A DNA stretch of 39,231 nucleotides from Candidatus Pacearchaeota archaeon (GTDB lineage Archaea > Nanobdellota > Nanobdellia > Pacearchaeales > GW2011-AR1), in the NCBI GenBank assembly GCA_017608705.1, contig JAFCFJ010000012.1:1-39231 (forward strand). Reading direction: 5' to 3'. The notes beneath the pieces were generated by a model. The model did no database searches and was not told the DNA's origin. It saw nothing but the letters and a program-made list of their open reading frames with translations. Of the stretch, positions 16,020 through 23,529 are shown piece after piece. Both the position numbers and the translations under genes were made by a program. The stretch's first letter is position 1; the number at the start of each line of letters is the position of its first letter.

Positions 16020-16435
16020 TTTACTTTTTCAGCAATGCTCTCAAGAAATTGCTTGCCTTTTTCCGTTAGCTTCCTGCCCTTCTTTGTTCCTTCTGCCTTC
16101 TCCACGAAGCCAGCCTTCTCTGCCTGCTGTAATATGACTCTTATGATCTTACCGCTTGCCTTCCTGAATTCTTCTGGTTTTGCTCCACGGTTTTTCCTTC
16201 CTCCATATCTCGTGCGCAGTCTTTCAACACCAACTATTTTTCTTATATAGATCTGCCTCAAGATGCTCGCTGCCCTCTTGTACCACCAGTCGCTTTCTGT
16301 TGGCGGTCTTTCCTTAGCTGGTGATGTTTTCACAAATTTTGCCCATTCAGGCATCTCAAATTCCTTTATCTTTTTCAGCTCAGCAGCCAAGCTATCTATG
16401 AACTTTCCAGCATCAACCTCGATCGGCGTTACCAT
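16016..16435 (-). CDS. rps19e: Ribosomal protein eS19
   Basis: A 139-residue protein of normal length. Family features: the N-terminal helix (VDAGKFIDSLAAELK), PEWAKFVKTSPAKERPPTESDWWYKRAASILRQIY, LRTRYGGRKNRGAKPEEFRKASG and the C-terminal winged helix with LTEKGKQFLESIA. It belongs to the small ribosomal subunit head and is needed for 16S 3' maturation in eukaryotes. It heads the eS19-PDCD5-eL39-eL31 order. Confidence 0.96.
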   Translation of the reverse strand: MVTPIEVDAGKFIDSLAAELKKIKEFEMPEWAKFVKTSPAKERPPTESDWWYKRAASILRQIYIRKIVGVERLRTRYGGRKNRGAKPEEFRKASGKIIRVILQQAEKAGFVEKAEGTKKGRKLTEKGKQFLESIAEKVK

Positions 16436-16500
16436 CTTAGGAGCATAGGAACGTTCAATTAAGGCAAAATTTGCCTTTTAAACTTTTTGTTCCTGTAGGG

Positions 16501-16755
16501 TTATGCTTTTATTTTCTTTGGTGGCTTTCTCCACTTCTTTATGAAAATTGTGAAGCCAACTATACGATAAGTAAAATTTTTTCCAAGCTTGCTTACAAGC
16601 TTATCAGCTATTTCTCGCAGCTCTTGCCTATCTCTCGTTGCACTTTTCAATACAGTGACCTTGACATTTTCTCTTGTGTTAAACGCCTTTCTCAAACTTT
16701 CTATAAAATTTTCCGTCATGCCTTTCTTGCCTAGTTGCATTGTTGCACTTGCCAT
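16501..16755 (-). CDS. YhbY-like CRM-domain RNA-binding protein
   Basis: An 84-residue protein, nearly all one CRM domain: ATMQLGKKGMTENFIESLRKAF, then NVKVTVLKSATRDRQELREIADKLVSKLG and a final strand FTYRIVGFTIFIKKW. The GKKG loop corresponds to the family GxxG RNA-contact loop. Bacterial YhbY associates with pre-50S particles; a ribosome assembly role fits the neighbouring ribosomal genes. The ATG at 16755 lies 25 bases inside the preceding gene; a later ATG at 16740 would remove the first strand. Confidence 0.85.
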   Translation of the reverse strand: MASATMQLGKKGMTENFIESLRKAFNTRENVKVTVLKSATRDRQELREIADKLVSKLGKNFTYRIVGFTIFIKKWRKPPKKIKA

Positions 16756-17339
16756 TTTCCTACTGTGGGTGGCAGAACTTGCATTAGCTCATCTTTCTTT
16801 ATTTTTATTCCTTTCTCTTTCAAGGTCTTCTCTATCTTTTCTACCACAGCCTCCTTTTTCCTTTTTCCTGGATAAAGCACGCAGTAGATATCAAGCCCGG
16901 AACGGGTTGCTGTTTCTAGAGGTACTGCCCTCAGCGTGTTTTTTTGTTTAACCAAAGCGAGAATCATTCTCACGGTCTTGCTCTCAATTTTGCCCACAAC
17001 GCCAAATGTACCTTCTTTCATTTCTTTACGCTTCACTACTTGCCTACTGCTGAAAATATCAACTCTTGCTTTTGTCTTCCCTTGTTTCCACGCCTTGCTG
17101 AAACACGCGGTAAAAACCGCACTCTCATGTATATCTTCTGGCCTTAGATCTCGTGGCTCAGCAATTATCACCGCGAACGGACTACCGGGCTTGCTTGTAT
17201 GCATCATTATTCTTTCTTTTCCTCCTCGCAGTATTCTTATAACAAGCTCCTCGTTCTGCTTAGCATTCTTACCTCCAACAACAAGCTTGCCACTACTTGT
17301 ATAGAACCACCTGAATCTCTTATAGCCTGGAAATCGCAT
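16731..17339 (-). CDS. Stand-alone NFACT-R (DUF814) domain protein
   Basis: A 202-residue protein starting with the NFACT-R signature RFRWFYTSSGKLVVGGKNAKQNEELV, followed by a beta stretch (GSPFAVIIAEPRDLRPEDIHESAVFTACFSKAWKQG) and VDIFSSRQVVKRKEMKEGTFGVVG. In Rqc2/NEMF-type proteins this domain sits in the middle of a larger protein acting on stalled 60S-nascent chain complexes; here it is alone, as is common in archaea. Its end overlaps the YhbY-like gene, and the ribosomal operon follows, which supports a ribosome-linked role. Confidence 0.83.
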   Translation of the reverse strand: MRFPGYKRFRWFYTSSGKLVVGGKNAKQNEELVIRILRGGKERIMMHTSKPGSPFAVIIAEPRDLRPEDIHESAVFTACFSKAWKQGKTKARVDIFSSRQVVKRKEMKEGTFGVVGKIESKTVRMILALVKQKNTLRAVPLETATRSGLDIYCVLYPGKRKKEAVVEKIEKTLKEKGIKIKKDELMQVLPPTVGKWQVQQCN

Positions 17340-17375
17340 AAAGAAATAACGAAAAAAGGTTTTAATATTTTCCTC

Positions 17376-17810
17376 TTAGTAATTTTGTGCCAATCTGCGC
17401 TCTATGTCTTCTGGGCTAACTATCTGGCCTAACTTGTATTGTATTCCTTCTGCACCGTCAATTTCAAGATAGATTTTTTCAGCATTATTTCCAATTTCTC
17501 TGTAGCTTTGAAGAAGAGGTTCAAGTTTGTTTTTCACTTCTCTTTCATAAATTGCATAAATCACTGGATCAAGTTCTTCTGGATCGCCAAAATTTTCTTC
17601 AAGCCATTCCTTTACATTACAGATTTTCTCGAGCAAACCTGCTTTCTTTTTGGCTTCTTCCCTGTTTAGTTTTATCAACTCGATCTTGACTTTACATTCT
17701 CTCCATATAATTCCTTCATTTACAAGCTGGGGCCAATTACGCCAGCTAGCACATTCTTCTATTATGCTATTAACGTAGAATACTGTTCCGTCTTTGCTTT
17801 GCATTTCCAT
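17376..17810 (-). CDS. Uncharacterised acidic protein
   Basis: A 144-residue, mostly helical and acidic protein (KLNREEAKKKAGLLEKICNVKEWLEENFGDPEELD ... KNKLEPLLQSYREIGNNAEKIYLEIDG). The N-terminus is more beta-like and contains W-R-N-W-P-Q. No signal peptide, membrane helix or metal site. A TATA-like tttttaaatt near 17836 is about 27 bases before the ATG, suggesting its own leaderless transcript. Family not recognised. The neighbours (RuBisCO and the NFACT-R gene) give no firm clue. Confidence 0.65.
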   Translation of the reverse strand: MEMQSKDGTVFYVNSIIEECASWRNWPQLVNEGIIWRECKVKIELIKLNREEAKKKAGLLEKICNVKEWLEENFGDPEELDPVIYAIYEREVKNKLEPLLQSYREIGNNAEKIYLEIDGAEGIQYKLGQIVSPEDIERRLAQNY

Positions 17811-17869
17811 TGAAATATCTTCTTGATGGAATTTAAAAATTTTACTAGTTTACGATACTTATTTTAATT

Positions 17870-19093
17870 TTATTTTTTGAAGAAATCTAATGCTTGCCTC
17901 AGCTCTTCATGTTTTTTGGCATAGCTCTCGAGTTTCTCACCTTGCATTACTGCTTCAATTGCTTGTCTTGCAGCTCTCGCTCCTGCAAACGTGCCTTGTG
18001 GATGCGCATGAATGCCTCCACCCATTTGGATTATGACGTCAGGACCAAAAAAATCCACGAGATGCGGAACATCAAGAGGGGATAAGCCACCAGAAGCAAT
18101 TGGCATTGTCGGTTTCAGCCCGATATCTTCTTTTAGGGCTTCCACGTTCTTTTTTACCTCTTCCTTGCCTTCATGCATCTTGCCAAAGACAGCACCTACA
18201 TGTAATTGGTCTACACCAGCAAGCCTTGCCAGCTTAGCAATCACTTTCATGCTTATCCCTTGATTCTTGTTTCTTGTCAGCGCGGCATGCATTGCTCTAT
18301 GTCCATGAATTATAAGTCTTGTATTCTTGCGCAGGCTTTGTAAAGCAGAGAAGCCACAAGTTATTATGTCAATCATACAGTATCCGTTACCAAGCTTTTC
18401 TACCTTTTCTGCTCTTTCTAGCATCTCAAGTGTTTCAGCTGTCACATTGACAACATACGCCTTCTTCTCTCCAGTTTCGCGTTCAGCTTTTTCTTTAGCT
18501 TTCATTGTGATCCTTAACCTTTTCTCGAACTCGTTGAACTTTTGGCTGGCAAGATTTTCATCATCCTTGACGATATCACAACCACCAAGCCAAGCCTCAA
18601 GAGCTACACGAGCATGATCTTTGGGCTTTAGTCCGAGTTTTGGTTTTATTATGGTGCCTATGAGTGGCCTCTTTTTCACACGCATAACCTTACGTATCCC
18701 CTCTATACCATAATGTGGTCCTTCAAAGCTTTTTACAAATTTTCTTGGCATTGTTATATCCTCAAGCCTCAAACTTTGCAATTCTTTCATGCCAAAAATA
18801 TTGCCTGCCACACTGCTCAACAGGTTAGGAATATTTCCTGGCTCGAATAACTCAATAGGATAAGCTATCTTCGTGATATAGTGTTTACCTTCTTTTCTCA
18901 GAAAGAAAACCTTTGCTGCTAGCTTTTTCACATAACTTTTCTCTGTTTTTACTTCTTGCCACGTGCCTATGCTTGATTCTGCGGCAAGAGCTCCGGCAGC
19001 ACGCTTTGGGTTTTTTGCTTTGAACCTCAATACCGTTATGAGTTCTTGCTTTCGCGGTGAATAGCCAAGACACACATAGTCTTCGTATTTCAT
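17870..19093 (-). CDS. rbcL: Ribulose-1,5-bisphosphate carboxylase/oxygenase, form III type
   Basis: 407 residues from the ATG at 19093, chosen because GAGGTG lies just upstream. All key residues are present: AESSIGTW near the N-terminus, GTIIKPKLGL (K150/K152), the carbamylated lysine and metal ligands in CDIVKDDE (K176, D178, E179), H265 in HGHRAMH, H298 in QLHVGAV, loop-6 K305 in GKMHEG, S334 in IASGG and QMGGGIHAHPQG. This predicts an active enzyme. Archaeal form III enzymes consume RuBP made from AMP or nucleosides and yield 3-phosphoglycerate. AMP phosphorylase and ribose-1,5-bisphosphate isomerase are not in the window. Confidence 0.96.
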   Translation of the reverse strand: MKYEDYVCLGYSPRKQELITVLRFKAKNPKRAAGALAAESSIGTWQEVKTEKSYVKKLAAKVFFLRKEGKHYITKIAYPIELFEPGNIPNLLSSVAGNIFGMKELQSLRLEDITMPRKFVKSFEGPHYGIEGIRKVMRVKKRPLIGTIIKPKLGLKPKDHARVALEAWLGGCDIVKDDENLASQKFNEFEKRLRITMKAKEKAERETGEKKAYVVNVTAETLEMLERAEKVEKLGNGYCMIDIITCGFSALQSLRKNTRLIIHGHRAMHAALTRNKNQGISMKVIAKLARLAGVDQLHVGAVFGKMHEGKEEVKKNVEALKEDIGLKPTMPIASGGLSPLDVPHLVDFFGPDVIIQMGGGIHAHPQGTFAGARAARQAIEAVMQGEKLESYAKKHEELRQALDFFKK

Positions 19094-19095
19094 TT

Positions 19096-19140
19096 TCACC
19101 TCTTTTTTCGTTCAGGCCAGGCAAACTGTTTTTATAAATC
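19096..19140 (-). promoter_or_regulatory. RuBisCO promoter and ribosome binding site
   Basis: On the minus strand a TATA box (TTTATAAAA, about 19131-19140) is followed by a short leader and AGAGGTG, a good match to the anti-Shine-Dalgarno at the 16S 3' end, four bases before the ATG at 19093. It decides the start against the in-frame GTG at 19099, which overlaps the ribosome binding site. Confidence 0.65.
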
Positions 19141-19151
19141 TATTCCAAATC

Positions 19152-19292
19152 CTATCTCAGACAGGCAGGCAAATCACCATGCTCTCTATGATATGCAATA
19201 CATTCACAGCACTTGCCCTTGCGAGGACAGCCTGGCCAGTCGCATGGACATCGTGCAAGGTTTTCCTCCTTATTTGGACATTCTCCAGCCAT
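19152..19292 (-). CDS. Small Cys-rich protein (DUF6485-like)
   Basis: 46 residues from the ATG at 19292. The pattern CPNKEENLARCPCDWPGCPRKGKCCECIAYHREHGDLPACL places eight cysteines and two histidines in a compact metal-binding arrangement matching the small DUF6485 family. It probably binds zinc or an Fe-S cluster; the function is unknown. It starts 23 bases inside the end of the preceding pilin-like gene. It is followed by the RuBisCO promoter. Confidence 0.65.
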   Translation of the reverse strand: MAGECPNKEENLARCPCDWPGCPRKGKCCECIAYHREHGDLPACLR

Positions 19293-19791
19293 TTTCTTGT
19301 CTTGGCCCCTCCATGACATATCTTTCATTACCAAGTTTTTGTTTGAATATAAATTTTATCCTTTCTTCTTCTATTTTTATTCTTTTCCTTATCTTTTCTC
19401 TTGCCATCGTGACCACGAGTTCATTTGCTCTTGTTTCCAAGCTTTGCCCTCTTCTTACCCTTGCTTCTTTTCTCCCTGCCAGCACATAAATGTCCTCGTC
19501 AAGTAGATTTATTATTTTGGTTTTATTTTCGTGCCTGTAGAAAACAAGAAGTTCTGATTTGCTATAGTTATAGAAATTTCTGCTTACATTTTCAATCACA
19601 TCAAAGATATCTTGCTCGCTGTAAAGCGCGTATTGGGTTGCTTGTTCCAGCTCAAGCATGAAATTTCTTGATATCCAGTTTATCCCCTTTTCTTTACTGG
19701 TCTTATGCCAAACACTAACACCTGCCAAGCTGAACAGACCTGTCACTATTATGAGTGCTGCCATGATATAAAACTGACCTCTTTTTTCCAT
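19270..19791 (-). CDS. Pilin-like membrane protein
   Basis: 173 residues from the ATG at 19791; an upstream ATG at 19803 is possible. The N-terminus, MEKRGQFYIMAALIIVTGLFSLAG, has the basic, then polar G-Q-F, then hydrophobic layout common in DPANN type IV pilin-like proteins. The outer part (ISRNFMLELEQATQYALYS onward) is helical with a few N-x-S/T sites, then a charged C-terminus. It is likely membrane-anchored or assembled into a filament. No further family assignment is possible. Confidence 0.7.
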   Translation of the reverse strand: MEKRGQFYIMAALIIVTGLFSLAGVSVWHKTSKEKGINWISRNFMLELEQATQYALYSEQDIFDVIENVSRNFYNYSKSELLVFYRHENKTKIINLLDEDIYVLAGRKEARVRRGQSLETRANELVVTMAREKIRKRIKIEEERIKFIFKQKLGNERYVMEGPRQENGWRMSK

Positions 19792-19818
19792 TTTAGATAG
19801 CATTAGCTAAGCCTATTT

Positions 19819-19854
19819 TTCGCCAAAAATTGCGGCGGAAAAAATTTGGGCGAA
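19819..19854. repeat. Imperfect inverted repeat in the divergent intergenic region
   Basis: ttcgccaaaaatt (19819-19831) and aatttgggcgaa (19843-19854) are near reverse complements around a G/C-rich centre (gcggcgg). It lies between the pilin-like gene (minus) and the small membrane-protein pair (plus). It could be an operator or a transcript hairpin; no evidence decides. Confidence 0.4.
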
Positions 19855-19943
19855 AGCTTCCCAAATATGCTGGGTTTTTAAATTTTACGTTTGTGTTTTC
19901 CTATACGGATGAATCTAAATCTTGGAGTTTATCTTATTTATTT

Positions 19944-19976
19944 TACTTTAAAGTAGTGATACGAAAGATTTATAAA
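19944..19976 (+). promoter_or_regulatory. Promoter of the first tandem paralogue (repeat copy 1)
   Basis: The block tactttaaagtagtgat followed by gaaagatttataaa places a TATA box (tttataaa) about 28 bases before the ATG at 20000. The upstream half contains the palindrome tactttaaagta. Nearly the same block precedes the second paralogue at 20320-20354. Confidence 0.6.
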
Positions 19977-19999
19977 ATAGAATTCTTGTTTTTTTATTC

Positions 20000-20332
20000 A
20001 TGAGAAAATATCATAGAGTTTCAGGTCCGGTACTTGGCGCTTTTTTTGTATCATTATTTGGTGTGGGTGCAGCAGTATTATCAGTATATTGTGTATGGCA
20101 AATGATGAAAAGACAGATAGTAGAAACTAAATTAGAAAAAATAAGAGCCGAAAGAGGTTATGTACTTATAGAAGAAGACTTGAATGGAAATGGTGTGCCC
20201 GAACAATTCTATGAGATTTGTGGGAAAAAGGCATTTTTATCAGTTGATGGAAAAACTCTGGAAGAGATCGTGGAGCCTTCTTATGTAAGTACTGGGCAGG
20301 ACATCTATTATACTGACTATACTCTAAAGTAG
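20000..20332 (+). CDS. Membrane-anchored protein with DxNGNG loop, paralogue 1
   Basis: A 110-residue protein with one N-terminal membrane helix (about residues 9-34), a short basic-helical linker (KLEKIRAERGYVLI), then EEDLNGNGVPEQFYEICGKKAFLSVDGKTLEEI. The D-L-N-G-N-G-V-x-E loop resembles a calcium-binding EF-hand or dockerin-type loop. It is a paralogue of the next gene, with the same layout and about half of the C-terminal residues identical. The transcript is probably leaderless. Function unknown; a calcium-responsive or surface role is only suggested. Confidence 0.65.
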   Translation: MRKYHRVSGPVLGAFFVSLFGVGAAVLSVYCVWQMMKRQIVETKLEKIRAERGYVLIEEDLNGNGVPEQFYEICGKKAFLSVDGKTLEEIVEPSYVSTGQDIYYTDYTLK

Positions 20333-20354
20333 TAATAAACAAAAGATTTATAAA
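20320..20354 (+). promoter_or_regulatory. Promoter of the second tandem paralogue (repeat copy 2)
   Basis: tactctaaagtagtaataa followed by caaaagatttataaa repeats the upstream promoter block with few changes. It overlaps the last codons of paralogue 1, whose stop TAG is in the repeat. The TATA box is about 29 bases before the ATG at 20379, so the duplication carried its promoter along. Confidence 0.6.
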
Positions 20355-20378
20355 GTCTCAATTTTTCTTCGTCTTCAT

Positions 20379-20747
20379 ATGGAAATAAATGATCTTTTTA
20401 GACGGGCATACAATATAGTAATATCATCCTTTATTATTGCCGCGATTATTAATGTAGGGGTGATTTTATATCATCTCCCAAGAGGGGTAAGGGAGGAAAA
20501 GGAGTTAAAAAAAATAATGGCTGAAAAAGGTTATACGATTCAGAAAGTAGATCTAAATGGGAATGGTGTGGCTGAGGAATTCTATGAGATTGGTGGGAAA
20601 AAGTGTTTCGTAGCAGTTGACGGGCGAAACCTTGAAGAGCTTCTGATTAGCGAGCTTTTGAAAAGAGAATCTTCTACCGCGAATTTTAAATTAGGGATAA
20701 AGTTGCCAGGATATGAGCTCGAAGCTACAACGATGATGAAATATTAG
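20379..20747 (+). CDS. Membrane-anchored protein with DxNGNG loop, paralogue 2
   Basis: A 122-residue protein with a membrane helix at about residues 12-31 and the same C-terminal unit as its neighbour: ELKKIMAEKGYTIQKVDLNGNGVAEEFYEIGGKKCFVAVDGRNLEEL. It then extends another 30 residues (LLKRESSTANFKLGIKLPG onward) not found in paralogue 1. Tandem duplication with divergence at both ends. As in paralogue 1, the acidic DLNGNG loop may bind a metal. No enzyme motif. Confidence 0.65.
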   Translation: MEINDLFRRAYNIVISSFIIAAIINVGVILYHLPRGVREEKELKKIMAEKGYTIQKVDLNGNGVAEEFYEIGGKKCFVAVDGRNLEELLISELLKRESSTANFKLGIKLPGYELEATTMMKY

Positions 20748-20819
20748 GATATTGGACTTTACATTAGCCAAAAAATATTTCTTGATTTTTATTTGACCCA
20801 AGAAATATAGAGAATTTAC

Positions 20820-21224
20820 TTACTTTATTTTCTCAAGTAAGATTGCTGGACAAACCCGCGTTACACCTCTCAGCCTTTTTAGTTTTTTGACAAAATTTCT
20901 TAGCTTGGCAGAATTTTCAAACCAGCATTCAGCAATCAACATGTGGTCACCGCTCGATGCATGCAATGAACGCACATATTGCATTTTTTTCATCTTGTCA
21001 AGCACATCCATATAGCTTTCTGGTTTCGTGTCTATGCCGATAAGCGCCACAACTTCAAAACCAATCTTTTTTGCATCGACCTCAATGGTGTATCGCTTTA
21101 TTATACCCTCTCTTTCCATCTTACTTACACGTTTTCTCACAGCAGTTTCGCTTATGCCAAGCGCTTTCGCGATTTTAACAAATGGTATACGGGAATTTTT
21201 CATCAGCATGGCAAGAATTTTCAT
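20820..21224 (-). CDS. Lrp/AsnC-family transcription regulator
   Basis: 134 residues from the ATG at 21224. The N-terminal helix-turn-helix (ILAMLMKNSRIPFVKIAKALGISETAVRKRVSKMEREGIIKRYTIEVD) is followed by a RAM-like alpha/beta effector domain (VVALIGIDTKPESYMDVLDKM ... VRSLHASSGDHMLIAECWF). The start is placed at 21224, not 21242, because a TATA box near 21251 would start the RNA at about 21225. Divergent from rubrerythrin across 53-72 bases, so it may control that gene as well as its own. The ligand is unknown. Confidence 0.9.
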   Translation of the reverse strand: MKILAMLMKNSRIPFVKIAKALGISETAVRKRVSKMEREGIIKRYTIEVDAKKIGFEVVALIGIDTKPESYMDVLDKMKKMQYVRSLHASSGDHMLIAECWFENSAKLRNFVKKLKRLRGVTRVCPAILLEKIK

Positions 21225-21239
21225 GTTCGAATTTCGAAC
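21225..21239. promoter_or_regulatory. Perfect 15-bp palindrome, probable Lrp operator
   Basis: gttcgaatttcgaac reads the same on both strands, apart from its central base. It lies exactly between the TATA box of the Lrp gene and its leaderless start, where a bound dimer would stop RNA polymerase. Its position just before the start codon argues that the sequence is regulatory, not coding. Confidence 0.6.
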
Positions 21240-21246
21240 CATAATC

Positions 21247-21272
21247 TTTATAAATTCGGACTATTTATAAAT
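21247..21272. promoter_or_regulatory. Back-to-back TATA boxes for Lrp and rubrerythrin
   Basis: tttataaat at 21247-21255 serves the minus strand (Lrp, about 27 bases before its ATG). tttataaat at 21264-21272 serves the plus strand (rubrerythrin, about 28 bases before its ATG). Their centres are 17 bases apart, so the two initiation complexes would compete or be co-regulated. Confidence 0.65.
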
Positions 21273-21295
21273 CTTGCTACCATGAAGCTTGAAAA

Positions 21296-21886
21296 ATGGA
21301 AGAAACAATAAAAAATCTGGCCAAGGCCTTTGTTGGAGAAAGTCAAGCAAGAAACCGCTACACTTTTTACGCAAAGATAGCAAAGCAGGAAGGCTACGAG
21401 CAGATAGCGTCGATATTTTTGGAAACTGCTGAACAAGAGAAAGAGCATGCCAGTTGGCTTTTCAGACTTATCAACGAGCTCAAGAAGAAAAGCAACAAGT
21501 CTAAAGAGTTTGACGAGCTCTCTGTGCAAGCGACAGTGCCAACAACCCTTGGAACTACCGCTGAAAACTTGAGGGCTGCGATAGCTGGAGAGAACTATGA
21601 GCATACAAAGATGTATCCGGAATTTGCAGACATAGCAGAGAAGGAAGGTTTGCATGAGATAGCGGAAAGGCTAAGGGCAATAGCAAAGGCAGAGAAGCAT
21701 CACGAGGAGCGCTACAAAAAATTACTGCAGGAGGTTGAGGCAGGAACAGTTTTCAAGAAAGAGACAGAGGTTTATTGGGTTTGCAGAGAATGTGGTTATG
21801 TGCACTATGGCAAGGAACCACCGACTGTATGTCCATCATGCGGTCATCCACGAGCATTTTATCAGATTAAGTGTGAGAAATATTGA
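21296..21886 (+). CDS. rbr: Rubrerythrin
   Basis: A 196-residue protein. The N-terminal four-helix diiron domain has the ligand pattern in [26 protein letters not shown] and [16 protein letters not shown], then [15 protein letters not shown]. The C-terminal rubredoxin domain has C-R-E-C-G...C-P-S-C-G. It reduces hydrogen peroxide in anaerobes using electrons from rubredoxin or NAD(P)H. It is transcribed alone from a leaderless promoter divergent from an Lrp-type regulator. It appears complete. Confidence 0.96.
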   Translation: MEETIKNLAKAFVGESQARNRYTFYAKIAKQEGYEQIASIFLETAEQEKEHASWLFRLINELKKKSNKSKEFDELSVQATVPTTLGTTAENLRAAIAGENYEHTKMYPEFADIAEKEGLHEIAERLRAIAKAEKHHEERYKKLLQEVEAGTVFKKETEVYWVCRECGYVHYGKEPPTVCPSCGHPRAFYQIKCEKY

Positions 21887-21910
21887 TTTTTTCCTTTTTG
21901 TTTTTTCAAT

Positions 21911-22546
21911 ATGGGTATGAAAAAATTGCTTAGCGAGCTCACCAGGCTGAAAAACTCTCCTGTCTCCCATTTTGTAGCTAAGAGGCTCAAAGAATTTGCG
22001 AGAATGAAAAATGCGAGCAACGAGAAGCTATTCCAAGAGTTGTGTTTTTGTATTCTTACAGCTAATTTCAGTGCTGAACGTGCGATGTTTATACAGAAAA
22101 AACTTGCTAACGGTTTCCTGGCATTGCCACAAGAGCAACTCACAATCAAGCTGAGAGAACTCGGCCACAGATTTCCTGATGCAAGAGCCAATTATATAGT
22201 GAGAGCAAGAAAATACAGCAAAATGCTTAAGCCCAGGATCTTTTCTTTTCCTTCAGGCAGGTTGGCAAGAGAATGGCTTGTAAAGAACGTTGCTGGCATT
22301 GGCTACAAAGAGGCAAGTCATTTTTTGCGCAATATTGGCTTTGAAGATGTTGCAATAATAGATTTCCACATCATCGATTTACTTTTTGCTCATGGTCTTG
22401 TAGCCGACCGCATTAGGTCATTAGGTAAAAAGCGCTACCTCGAAATAGAAAAACTACTGACAGGCATAGCAAAACGTGCAGGCATGAATTTAGCAGAACT
22501 TGATTTATATCTTTGGTATTTGGAGACAGGAAAAGTACTGAAATAA
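21911..22546 (+). CDS. ogg: 8-oxoguanine DNA glycosylase/AP lyase, archaeal Ogg2 type
   Basis: A 211-residue protein matching archaeal Ogg2: KNASNEKLFQELCFCILTANFSAE, RELGHRFPDARANYIVRARKY, and the helix-hairpin-helix VKNVAGIGYKEASHFLRNIGF followed by VAIIDFHI with the catalytic Asp. The catalytic Lys lies in the GYKEASHF part. It removes 8-oxoguanine and nicks the strand. It begins 24 bases after rubrerythrin, so the pair may form an oxidative-damage unit. Met3 is an alternative start. Complete. Confidence 0.9.
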   Translation: MGMKKLLSELTRLKNSPVSHFVAKRLKEFARMKNASNEKLFQELCFCILTANFSAERAMFIQKKLANGFLALPQEQLTIKLRELGHRFPDARANYIVRARKYSKMLKPRIFSFPSGRLAREWLVKNVAGIGYKEASHFLRNIGFEDVAIIDFHIIDLLFAHGLVADRIRSLGKKRYLEIEKLLTGIAKRAGMNLAELDLYLWYLETGKVLK

Positions 22547-22605
22547 GGCGTTAAGAAAAATTTTAAAAATTATTTCTTGGCTTTTGTTTTTCTGACAATT
22601 GCGAG

Positions 22606-23529
22606 ATGAAAATGGAAAACACAGCTAAGCATGACGGGAAGGGAAAAAATAAGGGAAAGAAAAATAAAAGAAGTAAGAAATTTGTTGAGCTTTACAAGCG
22701 CAGAGTTTTCCGCACGATAGAAAAATACAAGCTGATGCGCGACGACGACGTAATTTTTATTGGCCTGAGTGGTGGAAAGGATAGCGGTGCAGCTGCTTAT
22801 ATGCTTGCTGAATATAAACAAGAACATAATGTTGATTGCAAGCTGTATGCTTTCCACATAAATTTCAATCTTCCGTTCTCAGAGAAGGTAGAGAATGCAG
22901 TGAAAAAGCAAGCAGAAATTCTTGACTTGCCTTTAATAAGCATTAATGTGGCAGACTATGGAATTGATATGGCAAAAGTAGCCAAACTCCCACGGCCTAT
23001 ATGTAGTTCATGTGGTGTGATAAAACGCTACTTGATGAACAAGATACCACGGGAAAAACAGGCCACGAAGCTCGCAACCGGACATCATGGTGATGACTTC
23101 CTCGTGTTCTTTTTCAAAAACCTGCTTGGCCAGAATTTTTCCTGGAGCTCTAAATTTACTCCGCTGTTGCAAACAGAAGGCAAAAGTCTTGCAAGAATAA
23201 GACCGCTGTTTTTTGTTACAGGAAAAGAAAATAAAGAGTTTTGTCAGGCAGTGGATTTTCCATACATTGAAGAAAACATATGTCCTTATGCATCTCTAAA
23301 ATATGCCATCGATACATCCCGCGCGAGATGGTATGAAATTATAGATTATATTGAGGGGAAGCAACCAAATTTCAAGATTCAGGCATTGAGAAGCATAGCA
23401 AAGCTAGCTAGGTTGCTTACAACCAATGATGAAAAGAAAAAAAGTTGCACGAGATGTGGTGAGCCAACAAATGCGGAAGTTTGTGCATTTTGCAGACTTG
23501 TAGAAGCGCAGAAAAATATCAAGATTTAA
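22606..23529 (+). CDS. ttuA: tRNA 2-thiolation enzyme, TtuA/Ncs6-like PP-loop protein
   Basis: A 307-residue protein with the ATP pyrophosphatase P-loop SGGKDS, the catalytic cysteine pair CSSC near residue 130, and TGHHGDD. These are marks of TtuA/Ncs6 enzymes that adenylate a tRNA uridine and transfer sulfur through a 4Fe-4S cluster. A four-Cys zinc site closes the protein (CTRCGEP...CAFC). The usual N-terminal zinc finger is absent, replaced by a very Lys-rich leader of about 25 residues. The target could be U34 or U54; the sequence does not decide. Convergent with and slightly overlapping the adk locus. Confidence 0.88.
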   Translation: MKMENTAKHDGKGKNKGKKNKRSKKFVELYKRRVFRTIEKYKLMRDDDVIFIGLSGGKDSGAAAYMLAEYKQEHNVDCKLYAFHINFNLPFSEKVENAVKKQAEILDLPLISINVADYGIDMAKVAKLPRPICSSCGVIKRYLMNKIPREKQATKLATGHHGDDFLVFFFKNLLGQNFSWSSKFTPLLQTEGKSLARIRPLFFVTGKENKEFCQAVDFPYIEENICPYASLKYAIDTSRARWYEIIDYIEGKQPNFKIQALRSIAKLARLLTTNDEKKKSCTRCGEPTNAEVCAFCRLVEAQKNIKI

